From positions 23,553,042 to 23,617,041 of the forward strand of contig CM039463.1 of assembly GCA_022414725.1 (NCBI GenBank): 64,000 nucleotides of DNA. The letters are read 5' to 3'. Made by a program: the position numbers and the translations under genes. The stretch is from Microglena sp. YARC. Its lineage: Eukaryota; Chlorophyta; Chlorophyceae; Chlamydomonadales; Chlamydomonadaceae. The notes below the pieces were generated by a model that saw only the letters and a list, made by a program, of their open reading frames with translations, was not told where the DNA came from and did no database searches. Shown one piece after another: positions 55,501 to 63,449 of this stretch (positions are counted from its first letter, which is position 1; each line of letters begins with the position of its first letter).

Positions 55501-57740
55501 GCTGATTTGCTTTAAGTCAACTAGGACACCAAACAAATCAGTTTGACAAGCTGATTCTCAACATTTATAACCCAGGACCTCTCCCACCCACACACAGTCA
55601 CCCCTCACCTCACTCACCCACCCACACACATAAATAAATAAACGGCATGCCTTATTACAAGGTGTGAGGTTCAAGGGGCTAGCCAGTTAGCTTGCACACC
55701 CACGCACCCTCACACCACCCACACGCACTACCCCCACCCCCACTCACCACCCCCACTCACACCCACCACGCACCCACCCACTCACCACCCCCACCCACGC
55801 ACCCGCATATGATTGTGAACCCGGGACGAGATCATGACCAAGCGCTCGTATTGAGGCGCACTTGCAGGTCGCGGGTTGGAAGTGAAGGGCATGATGCTGC
55901 CCGGAATAACAGCTGCAAGGGCAATGCCTGCACGGCTGTCGACAACCGTCTGCCCGGGGGGTGCTGGTGCTGATTTCAGTGGACTGGCCTCCTGCTGTTG
56001 CCATGCTTGCTGCTGGGGTTCTACGGGTTTTTCCAAACCGGCCTGCAACACCGGGCATTGGGTTTAGGGTTTAGGGTTCTACAGGTTTTTCCATACCGGC
56101 CTGCAACACCAGGCATTGGGTTTAGGGTTTAGGGTTCGGCGGGTTTTTCCAAACCGGCTTGCAACACCGGGCATTTGGTTTAGAGTTTATGGTTCAGGGT
56201 TCTACGGATTTTTCCAAACCGACCTGCAACACCGGGCATTGAGTTTAGGGTTTAGGGTTCCACAGGTGTTTCCATACCGGCCTGCAACACCAGACATTGG
56301 GTTTAGGGTTTAGGTTTTGACGGGTTTTTTCAAACTGGCTTGCAACACCAAGCATTTGGTTTAGGGTTTAGGGTTCTACGGGTTTGTCCAAACCGACCTG
56401 CAACACCAGGCATTGGGTTTAGGGTTCTACGGGTTTTTCCATACCGGCCTGCAAAACCAGGCATAGGGTTTAGGGTTTGACAATGTTACGTTGAAAGAGA
56501 GTTGAAGAGAGGAGGAGGGAAGTGGTCGGGTGGGAGGGAGGGAGGGGTGGGAGGGAGGTGGGGGTGGGAGGGAGGGAGGGAGGGGGAGGGGGGAGGGAGG
56601 GAAGGGGGGAGGGAGGGAGGTTGGGAGGGGGAGGAGGGGGGGGTGGGAGGGTGGCAGGGAGGGTGGGAGGGAAGGGTGGTGGGAGGGAGGGGGGGGGAGA
56701 TGGAGGGAGGGAGGGAGGGGGAGGTGAGGAAGGGAGGGAGGGAGGGGGTGGGGGTGGGGGGAGGAGGGAGGGAAGGGGGGGGGGGAGGGAGGGAGGGAGG
56801 GTGGGAGGGAGGGAGGGGGGGGAGGGAGGAGGAGGGAGGGAGGGGGAGGGAGGAAAGGAGGGAGGGAGGAGGGGGGAGGGAGGGAGGGGAGGGGGAGGGG
56901 GAGGAGGGAGGAAGGGAGGGAGGGGGGGAGGACTGATAATACACATAGTCTGGTAATCCTAGCAGCCGGTGGTTTTTATGCACATGAACACTCTCTCCAT
57001 TTCATTGGTGCCTCCTCCATTCCCCAACTGATTTCTTTCTTAACCATTCCTCTGTTGCTTCCGCACCCACTCCCCAATTAATTGCTTCTCTGACCCAACC
57101 CACCTCCTGACCAACCCAAGCAACTACACACCAACACACTAAACTCCTGCCGGGCAGGTGGGTGGTGCAAACCCTTATGGACATGGTCCCACACCCTACC
57201 TCCACACCCCAAACCACCCACCCCACCTCCTACACTGCGCACCTTGGGCATGGGGGGTGGGCACTACACTGGGCACTACACTGGGCACCTTGGGCATGGG
57301 GGGTGGGCACTACACTGGGCACCACACTGGGCACTACACTGCGCACCTTGGGCATGGGGGGTGGGCACCACACTGGGCACTACACTGCGCACCTTGGGCA
57401 TGGGGGATGGGCACTACACTGGGCGCCACACTGGGCAGTACACTGCGCACCTTGGGCACGGGGGGGTGGGCACTACAATGGGCACCACACTGGGCACTAC
57501 ACTGCGCACCTTGGGCATGGGGGGTGGGCACTACACTGGGCACCACACTGGGCACTACACTGCGCACCTTGGGCATGGGAGGTGGAATGGGCTCCACCTT
57601 GCTTCTCTTGCGGCGGCACAGCATCCATATCAGTATGGACCCAAAACAAAGGACAAGGAATGTGCACCCAGCCGCCACCATCGACCAGATGAATGCCGTC
57701 GAACCATAGAAATCATTGAGAAGGATGCGGCCTGCGGTAC
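46911..57740 (-). CDS. Membrane protein with DUF4347 domain, four EF-hands and Q/M/P-rich tail (5' end missing)
   Basis: Function unknown; the domain mix suggests a calcium-responsive membrane protein. Exons: 57740-57568, 56042-55821, 53252-53096, 50927-50749, 48932-46911; phases agree at each junction. The first visible exon is a transmembrane helix (IWSMVAAGCTFLVLCFGSIL then MLCRRKRSK). Exon 2 is a linker ending ERLVMISSR. Exons 3-5 build a DUF4347 domain: LPNVAVLVYDWKNFTLQEL, SIAVLAPHEEPGGVG, FWRVLAG, RRVDLLGCRTLEAP, then LTAVPFAAADDALGGYQLS. Exon 5 goes on, after an Ala/Gln-rich stretch, to four EF loops (DTDGSGQLNQEQ, DLDGNNMISLHE, DANGNGSLDHGE, DINHDGSLTFDE) and many MQP repeats. It can end at a TGA at 46911, but a donor (GTGCCAG|GTCAGG) just before allows another exon. 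Upstream exons were not found. Confidence 0.8.
49005..49700 (-). repeat. Five acceptor-side echoes of DUF4347-gene exon 5
   Basis: GTAG|GAGCTCTGGAAGCTGACAG and up to 75 following coding bases (ELWKLTAVPFAAA.DALGGYQL) recur at 49024, 49130-49205, 49285-49365, 49445-49520 and 49615-49690, every 150-170 bp, right of the true acceptor at 48932. Confidence 0.92.
49780..50745 (-). repeat. About eight donor-side echoes of DUF4347-gene exon 4
   Basis: Units of about 107-120 bp copy the last 65-75 coding bases (VDLLGC.TLEAPRQGAALLK) and the donor CTTAAG|GTCAGTGTCAGTG plus about 40 intron bases. Copies nearest the exon (50300-50745) are almost identical; those beyond 50200 are more diverged. Confidence 0.92.
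50936..51790. repeat. 60-bp minisatellite at the DUF4347 exon 4 acceptor
   Basis: About 14 nearly identical units GGGAGGGTGAAGGTGGCAGA + TGATCAGGGAGGCGG + TAAGCATGTTGGCCATGAGC. On the reverse strand each unit has CACCCTCCCAG, the form of the true acceptor (CACCCTCCCCAG at 50928). Open frames across it are artefacts. Confidence 0.92.
51920..52530. repeat. GCAGATGAGCA-type degenerate repeats with poly-G runs
   Basis: Older, more diverged versions of the 60-bp unit (GGCCATGAGC, GGCAGATGAGCAGG) broken by poly-G tracts at 51926, 52110 and 52496. Confidence 0.8.
52645..52860 (+). mobile_element. SINE-like sequence with tRNA-like head
   Basis: CGGCTCAATGGCTGAGC (A box-like) and GGTGCCAGTTTGAATCC (B box-like), followed by ATACCACGCCCCACCAGGCG, which also occurs in reverse near 10715-10740. 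Not a functional tRNA by eye. Confidence 0.5.
53340..53700 (-). repeat. Four acceptor-side echoes of DUF4347-gene exon 3
   Basis: Copies of the acceptor CAG|GTTGCTGCTTCTG and CTGCCCAA (VAASVLPN) near 53345, 53447, 53522 and 53663; true acceptor at 53253. Spacers carry GGCAACAGAGGATTG repeats. Confidence 0.88.
53798..53992 (-). mobile_element. GCGTCGC-hairpin element, copy 6
   Basis: TATGCAGCGTCGCCTGCGATG to GGGGGCTCCGCCAAAAACG; contains a GGATGGATGG run. Confidence 0.8.
54038..54187. mobile_element. TAGGGA..TCCCTA MITE, copy 4
   Basis: TAGGGATCGGCATATCATG to ATATTGCCGTTCCCTA, 150 bp with clean inverted ends. Confidence 0.85.
54226..55195. repeat. 56-bp satellite, about 17 copies
   Basis: Unit ACCCATCCTTAGATCTACCT + ACCTTCATACCTACCAACCT + ATCTACCCTTATAACT, with a CCTTAG/TCTCTAG variant alternating roughly every third unit, suggesting a three-unit higher-order period. 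Non-coding. Confidence 0.93.
55196..55820. other. No gene seen
   Basis: Short AT-rich stretch, a GAGAATTCTCGCGATAATTC near-palindrome at 55408, family-C-like ATTACAAGGTGTGAGGTT (55651) and CCCACC repeats. Confidence 0.55.
56043..56485 (-). repeat. Seven acceptor-side echoes of DUF4347-gene exon 2 with TTTAGGG tracts
   Basis: Each unit of about 58 bp (reverse) is AACCCTAAACCCAATGCC, then TGTTGCAG|GCCGGTTTGGAAAA and CCCGTAGAACCC: acceptor plus about 27 coding bases (AGLEKPVEP). The intron part of each unit holds one or two TTTAGGG motifs. Confidence 0.9.
56505..56935. repeat. (GGGA)n low-complexity tract
   Basis: 430 bp of GGGAGGGAGG with poly-G. Open frames are Gly/Glu/Arg or Pro/Ser artefacts. 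Confidence 0.95.
57236..57561 (-). repeat. Six donor-side echoes of the DUF4347-gene transmembrane exon
   Basis: CCATGCCCAAG|GTGCGCAGTG (reverse) recurs at 57238, 57283, 57342, 57388, 57447 and 57504 before the true donor at 57568, in units of 46-60 bp. Confidence 0.9.
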
Positions 57741-58215
57741 CTGGGGCAGTACACATGGAGGCAAGAGGTGTGGAGTGGTTTGGTGTGGAGTGATGGATGA
57801 AATGAATGCTATTGAATTATAGAAATCATTGAGAAGGATGTGGCCTGCGGTACCTGGGGCAGTACACATGGAGGCAAGAGGTGTGGCGTGGTGTGGAGTG
57901 ATGGATGAGATGAATGCTATTGAATCATAGAAATCATTGAAAAGGATGCGGCCTGCGGTACCTGGGGCAGTACACACGGTGGCAAGTGGTGTGGTGTGGT
58001 GTGGTGTGGTGTGGAGTGGTGGACTAGATGAATGCTATTGAATCATATAAATCATTGAAAAGGATGCCGCCTGCAGTACCTGAGGCAGTACACACGGAGG
58101 CAAGAGGTGTGGTGTGGTGTGGAGTGGAGTGCTGGATGAGATGAATGCCGTCGAATCTTAGAAATCATTGAGAAGGATGCTGCCTGCGGTACCTGGGGCA
58201 GTACACACGGTGGCA
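57741..58215 (-). repeat. Four acceptor-side echoes of the DUF4347-gene transmembrane exon
   Basis: ACTGCCCCAG|GTACCGCAGG plus about 55 coding bases (GTAGRILLNDFYDSIAFI) recur at about 57848, 57956, 58075 and 58190, every 105-120 bp; true acceptor at 57741. Confidence 0.92.
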
Positions 58216-58600
58216 AGTGGTGTGGTGCGGTGTGGTGTGGAGTGATGTGGTTTGGATTGATGTGGAGTGATGTGGTGGGGAGTGATGTGGAGTGATGTTG
58301 TGTGGAGTGGAGGGGTGTGGTGTGGTGTGGAGGGGTGTGGTGTGGTGTGGTGTGGAGTGGAGGAGTGTGGTGTGGAGTGGAGGGGTGTGGCGTGGAGGGG
58401 TGTGGTGCGGTGTGGTGTGGTGTGGAGGGGTGTGGTGTGGTGTGGGGAGGTGTTGGGTGGAGGGGTGTGGTGTGGTGTGGAGCGGTGTTGGTGTGGAGGG
58501 GTTGTAGAGTAAAGGGTGTGTGTGGTGTGTGGGAGGTGTTGGGTGGTGAGGAGTGGTGTGGAGTGGTGTGGTATCGTGTAGTGTGGAGTGGTGTGGTGTA
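58216..58600. repeat. GTGGTGTGGAG microsatellite
   Basis: About 385 bp of GTGGTGTGGA units, an expansion of the GTGTGGTGTGGAGTG found in each neighbouring echo unit. Confidence 0.9.
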
Positions 58601-58814
58601 TTGTGCATGGAGAAATTGTTGGCCTGGACAGGAGGAGGGGGCAAAAGGAAACCCTACCCCATGCCTAAAAACTGAAGGAGGGCTGACCCCTCCCCCCCTC
58701 CCCCCCCTCTCTTAAATACAAACAATCCTCCTGTTCTGGATGTGCAAGAACTGATTCGTTACATTTCGGTGTCATCAACACCGGAGTCATATGCATTGCA
58801 TAAGACTTATGCTG

Positions 58815-58817
<3 letters not shown>

Positions 58818-58882
<65 letters not shown>

Positions 58883-58900
58883 CCCCCCCCCCCCCCCCCC
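58818..58900. repeat. (GAT)n followed by poly-C
   Basis: About 21 GAT triplets, then about 18 C. Confidence 0.95.
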
Positions 58901-58954
58901 CAGCTTAAATATAAATAATCCTAATAATGTGCAAAAACTGATTTGTTACATTAC

Positions 58955-59200
58955 GTTACATTATGTAACCTTACATTACATTACATTACGTTACATTACA
59001 TTCATTCATTACATTACGTTGTTATCAACATCAGACAGGTTTGCGGTTTGCGGTGGTCGTGGAGGTTGGGTTTGGTTGGATTGGGTGGTGGAGGTGGTTG
59101 GGTTGAATTGGGTTGGGTTGGGTTGGGTTGGGTTGGGTTGGGTTGGGTTGGGTTGGGTTGGTTGGGTTGGGTTGGTTGGGTTGGGTTACACGTTTCTTAT
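58955..59200. repeat. ACATTACATT and (GGGTT)n microsatellites
   Basis: TTACATTACA repeats (58960-59020) and about 17 GGGTT units (59095-59185). Confidence 0.9.
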
Positions 59201-59269
59201 GTTGACGATGATGATCAAATTATTCATGGTGCGTCGAGCTCTGGCTGTATGGTATAGTATTACTCAGCA

Positions 59270-59415
59270 TCAATCAGACGGGTGTGCGGTTGGAGCCCTG
59301 GTCAGGTTCACAAATTTCAGACTTGCCGACTTTGGAAGAGGTAGAGACCTATCATCCGTGCTGTTGCGCGGTAGTCCAAGCTCAGGCACAGTCGCTGCAG
59401 GGATTTTTATTTCCG
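59270..59415 (-). repeat. Dispersed repeat family C, copy 3
   Basis: Reverse of 10890-11005: CTGAGCTTGGACTACCGCGC, CAACAGCACGG and GTGAACCTGACCAGGGCTC. Confidence 0.7.
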
Positions 59416-59504
59416 CTATATATAACGATCGCTAGTTTCGACCTCGCTTCAGCGATATCAGCTCGTACTAATTTCCAATTTTTGATTTTGTTAACAACAG
59501 GCCA

Positions 59505-59605
59505 CTGTTGACCCAAGACAAGCCCTCTCCACAACATCCGGGAGGGAACTTCCAACTTATCCTCAAAATTAGATAGGCAATATTGCAGCAAGCAAGCACG
59601 ATTGC
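59505..59605. repeat. Dispersed repeat D, uninterrupted copy
   Basis: Same blocks as 27340-27420 plus 27633-27660 without the GCGTCGC insertion. Confidence 0.7.
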
Positions 59606-59699
59606 AGCAAGGAAGCAAGCATTTTTGTTAGCACAAATTTTATTCATTAGCATAGACAGTGTGCTTGAACTATACAGGACTCATCTGATGTGTGTGTGT

Positions 59700-60240
59700 G
59701 GGGGGGGGGGGGGGGGGGGGGGGGGGGTCTAGCAGTCATTCATTAGCACAGTGTGATTGAACTATTTGAGACTCAGCATGTAAGAAGTGTCTACTGATAA
59801 GGATACAATGTATCTGGTTTGGTAAGGTTGTCTTGTGTAGCTTCAGGCTTCATAATCTGTGGAAATATCTGGAAATTGTCGACAGATTTCAGAAATATCC
59901 ACAAACGACAGAACCACAGAAAGGAGCATCCGCGATATGCCCCCCAAAACCTCCAAGCCCCCCTTGATAAGCCCCCCAAACCCCCCAAGCCCCCCGCGAT
60001 AAGCCCCCCAAAACTTCCAAGCCCCCCCGCGATAAGCCCCCTAAACCCCCCAAGCCCCCCACGATAAGCCCCCCAAAACCCCTGCGATAAGCCCCCAAAA
60101 CCTCCAAGCCTCCCTTTATAAGCCCCCCTTGATAAGCCCCCCAAACTACCCCAGCCCCCCGTGATAAAGCCCCCCCAAGCCCCCGCGATAAGCCCCCCAA
60201 CCCCCCCCAGCCCCCCGTGATAAGCTCCCCAAGCCCCCCA
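59700..60240. repeat. Poly-G tract and GATAAGCCCCCCAAACCCCC repeats
   Basis: About 28 G at 59700; from 59940 about twelve 20-30 bp CCCCAAGCCCCCCGCGATAA units. Non-coding. Confidence 0.88.
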
Positions 60241-60297
60241 ATCCCATGGCTGCAGGTTTGACGGTACTAGACAGTATTATTGTTTGTCAAATATAGA

Positions 60298-60413
60298 TAG
60301 GGAACAGCAATATGATATCATATGATGCCGGCAGTCAGACTAGGCTTAAGTAACCATTTACATACAATATCATACTCCCCTTAGGTCAACATCATATGAT
60401 ATGCCGGTCCCTA
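60298..60413. mobile_element. TAGGGA..TCCCTA MITE, copy 5 (shortest)
   Basis: TAGGGAACAGCAATATGATA to ATGATATGCCGGTCCCTA, 116 bp, reverse relative to the other copies by its core. Confidence 0.85.
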
Positions 60414-60577
60414 AATAGATAGGAGCTGCTCGATATCATGATATAAATACACACATATTACATATTACATACTGCACATACATATTGCATTACCTGGAGC
60501 CCTGGAAATACGATAGGGCATGTCTTTTAAACTGCCTGCAGCCCTGCGATTTCATTATGCACCCGCACAAACACACA

Positions 60578-60710
60578 TACGTCCCTGCCCTTTGTACACA
60601 CCGCCCATCGCTCCTACCGATTGGGTGTGCTGGTGAAGTGTTCGGATTGGTTTTAGTTGATAGCAACATTGGCTTTTACTGAGAAGATCATTAAACCCTC
60701 CCACCTAGAG
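60578..60710 (+). rRNA. 18S (SSU) rRNA 3'-region fragment
   Basis: Reads TACGTCCCTGCCCTTTGTAC, ACACCGCCC, TCGCTCCTACCGATTGGGTG and TGCTGGTGAAGTGTTCGG, then GATCATTAAACCCTCCCACC and TAGAGG. This is the universal 3' end of 18S rRNA including a helix-49 variable part of green-algal type. There is a CCCATCG change for the usual CCCGTCG, and sequence identity stops after TAGAGG, before the expected AAGTCGTAACAAGG. A fragment about 135 bases long. Confidence 0.9.
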
Positions 60711-60754
60711 GCTATCTAAACAAAGTTCCTGTCTACATTGCTGGCAAGGTCCCA

Positions 60755-61335
60755 TGGGGACCATCCCTACAGCAGCCTGCACATGTTCAGGCCGTCAAAC
60801 AGGTGCCCAGGGTGTTAAACACCTGTTCAACAACTACATGTTTAACCAATGATGTACAGAAACAGGTGCTTAACACCCTGGACATCTGTTTAACAACCTG
60901 AACAGGGCTCAGGCTGCCGTAGGGAGGACCATACTATGAGTAGGAGCACTGGCTCTTTGCACTAGCTGTGCTTATAGCATCAGCAGTCAAAGACATTGAG
61001 AAAGGGGAGGTGGGAATACGCTTATGCGTCGACGTGATTGAGAAAGGGTGGAGGTCCCACATGGCTACCGGTCTACGAGCCTCGTTTACTGTCGACGCGG
61101 TCAAGAGGGGGCAAGAGTAGCAACAAACTGTGCATCAGCTAGACTGTGCAGCCATGTCTGGATTGAGAGCTCCCTAGGAGTCCCGATATGGCTATAGTCC
61201 GAGTACTGGGGTTGCGGTTACTCAGTGGACCGGCAAGCTTCGACTTACCCAGGGCTCCCTCCTCAATTGCCGTTCCCTGAAGCGCTTCCCCTGGGCCGAA
61301 TAGAGCCTCTAATCGCCGCGACATGCTTGTCTCGA
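60755..61335 (-). repeat. Dispersed repeat, inverted copy 2
   Basis: Uninterrupted partner of 6985-7660. On the minus strand it carries a 61-codon frame (MSRRLEALFGPGEALQG start, 61139-61324) that is only partly conserved in copy 1, so it is probably not a protein of its own. It begins right after the 18S fragment. Confidence 0.8.
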
Positions 61336-61790
61336 ACTTGTTGTCTCGCTACAGCAGAGCAGAGAATGCTAGCTATCTACTGTCTCTCCTCAGCCAGGAA
61401 TCATTGCGGACCATTAGCGCGCTCTGTCCGTGCAGCGGAGTAATTGTGTGAGGGAGGATAATTATGACGGTGTCGCAAGAGAGCATCATTGGCAGAGGAA
61501 ACGGCAGGCAGTACCCGAGCACTACGAGAATGCCAGGTATGCACACCATATCAAGTATGAAACGAAGCAGGTGGGAAGCCACAATAGAAGCAGTTTTGGT
61601 CATAGGAGTACACTCGGAAGGACAATATAGAAAGAGAGGCTACTTGCCGTGCGAACTGAGCCCAAAGCTGTGACGGCCCGCTCAAGCGGAACCGAAACCT
61701 AACGGCTCCGAAGTCAACTGTTGACCGACGTGTCGACGTGGACTATTAAGGTGGGTGAGATGGACCATCCCACCAGGGCCAGGGTTGTTC
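61336..61790. other. Unassigned sequence with one 69-codon frame
   Basis: Frame 61464-61673 (plus, MTVSQESIIGRGNGRQYPS start) contains an AG|GTATGC donor-like site after ARMP-type residues. No family signature, so I do not call a gene. Confidence 0.35.
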
Positions 61791-62060
61791 AGGACGTTGC
61801 GTCCTCCGTCGCAGATGCAACGTCGAAGGGTCCGTTGCGTCACAGAACGCAACGTGGGGAGGGTCCGTTACGTCGTAGCCGTAGCTTCAGTAGCTTGGTT
61901 GCGTCGCAGGACGCAGGCTATGGGTCGGTTATGGGTCGGTTGCGGGTCGGTTGCGTCTCAGGACGCAGGCTATGAAATTGGTTGCTTCTCTGCTTCTCAG
62001 GATGCAGGCCGACGCAGGCTATAAAATTGGTTGCGTCTCAGGACGCAGAGCTGGGGGTCC
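61790..62060. repeat. GTTGCGTCTCAGGACGCAGG direct and inverted repeats
   Basis: Several copies of GTTGCGTC-AGGACGCAGGC-TAT and short GCGTCC/GGACGC inverted pairs. Confidence 0.75.
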
Positions 62061-62078
62061 TCCTGAACAACTCTGCAT

Positions 62079-62188
62079 CCCACCCATCTCTAACCGAGCT
62101 TCCCCCAGGAGGCTCCCTGAGTCCCAGGGTAGTCCCAGGCTGGGACTCAGGGAGCCTCCTGGGGGAGGTTTTCTTATAGATGGGTGGG
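62079..62188. repeat. Long near-perfect hairpin
   Basis: 62101-62126 is the exact reverse complement of 62141-62166 (26 bp, 14-base loop), with an outer 11-bp arm pair CCCACCCATCT (62079-62089) and AGATGGGTGGG (62178-62188). Confidence 0.92.
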
Positions 62189-62190
62189 CT

Positions 62191-62345
62191 GGTACATCGC
62201 ACCCCGATAGTAGAGCGGTTATACCCATCGTGACATCTAGCATGTATGTATGTTTTTACAGTCCAGGGGTAGGCCAAAAAGCCTTAAGGGACTTGCCCAG
62301 CCGTGATAGGAGGGGCTAAAACGAACAAGCAATGATGAACTGAAC
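62191..62345 (+). mobile_element. SINE-like family B, copy 4 (most complete)
   Basis: AGTAGAGCGGTTATACCC (A-box-like), CATGTATGTATG, AGTCCAGGGGTAGGCC, AAGGGACTTGCCCAGCCGTG and a terminal ATGATGAACTGAAC. A reverse match to its head (TAGATGTCACGATGGGTAAA) lies at 62494-62525. Confidence 0.7.
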
Positions 62346-62675
62346 CCCCCAAAAAACGTTTTGCCGACGGGGGGGCTGTGTTCAAGTTACAGTTAAAATG
62401 TAATTCTACGATTATAATTTAATCATCATCCAAATTGGATCCCAATTGTAATTTTATTGCGCGATTATTATTGCATTTTTAAAATTCTAGGTCTAGATGT
62501 CACGATGGGTAAACCACTCTACTACAATCATGCTAGGCCTGAGGTTTTGGGAACTGTTTACTATATAGAACCAGATGCCGACGAATACTCTAATTATACA
62601 GTATTGGCAAGATTGTAGATTAATACATACGAGCCACAAAAGTTGAAAGCAAGAAACAAAAGATGCCCACCTTAC

Positions 62676-62857
62676 TTTTTGGCGCAGCCCCCTCTTCTTG
62701 TTTACCCATTTGTCCGTTTGACCGAAAACTTGAAGCCTGACACGTCAGGCAACTGTCGCATAACTAACTCGCTTCGGTCAGCTCCATCGTTGCCACCTTC
62801 CGTTCGGTTGCCAACACACTCTGCCAATTTTCCGCGTCGCTTGCGACGCTGCATTAC
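62676..62857 (+). mobile_element. GCGTCGC-hairpin element, copy 7
   Basis: TTTTTGGCGCAGCCCCC to CCGCGTCGCTTGCGACGCTGCATTA; a (TTACA)n tract starts right at its 3' end. Confidence 0.8.
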
Positions 62858-62955
62858 ATTACCATACATTACATTACATTACATTATATTACATTACATT
62901 ACATTACATTACATTACATTACATTACATTACATTACATTACATTACATTACATG
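62858..62955. repeat. (ATTAC)n microsatellite
   Basis: About 18 pentamers directly after the GCGTCGC element. Confidence 0.95.
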
Positions 62956-63194
62956 TTAAAGTCTACTTGACACCGCGAGGGTGTATGAGACTCTGTGCTT
63001 TAAACGAAAAGAAAAAGCACCCATAAAGCAAACAAAAACATTACAGCAGGGGGGTGTCGAGGACAAACAAACCAAACTCCCAACCACCGTGCATATGACT
63101 TGTCGTTGTAGCTCTGATTGAAGGTTCTAATTTATGAACCGATACGATGTAGTCCAGAGAGTGGTCAATTAGGCTCGAGAGTCTCACCCAATCT

Positions 63195-63305
63195 CGATTA
63201 AAAATTGAAAAATGCCTAGCAACGAAACATGAGTTTGAGGGATCCCTCCCGTTCGCTTGCATTGGGGAGTACTTACTGTGTTTTTTGGTTTCGCAGACTA
63301 CTGCC
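63195..63305 (+). repeat. Dispersed repeat family C, copy 4 (partial)
   Basis: AAATTGAAAAATGCC, GAGGGATCCCTCCCGTTCGC and TTTTTGGTTTCGCAGAC. Confidence 0.6.
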
Positions 63306-63449
63306 CAACATCGAGAATATTAGATTACTACTGGATGTATTGAATATATGTCTGTTCTTATCACTCCCCCAACCTGGTGTACTTCTCACTTTATCAGCTG
63401 AGACCCAGGACTCCAACCTGATGCCCCTCGCAGCACTACTACCCTAAAC

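Noticed and set aside
56486..56983. Pro/Ser-rich or Gly/Arg-rich proteins
   Set aside because: GGGA low-complexity tract read in all frames.
61139..61324. 61-residue protein on the minus strand
   Set aside because: Lies within a dispersed repeat; the frame is not kept in the other copy at 7 kb.
62505..62618. Small ORF of 37 residues (MGKPLYYNHARPEVLGTVYY start)
   Set aside because: Its start lies in an inverted copy of a SINE-like head; no splice or family support. Kept only as a curiosity.
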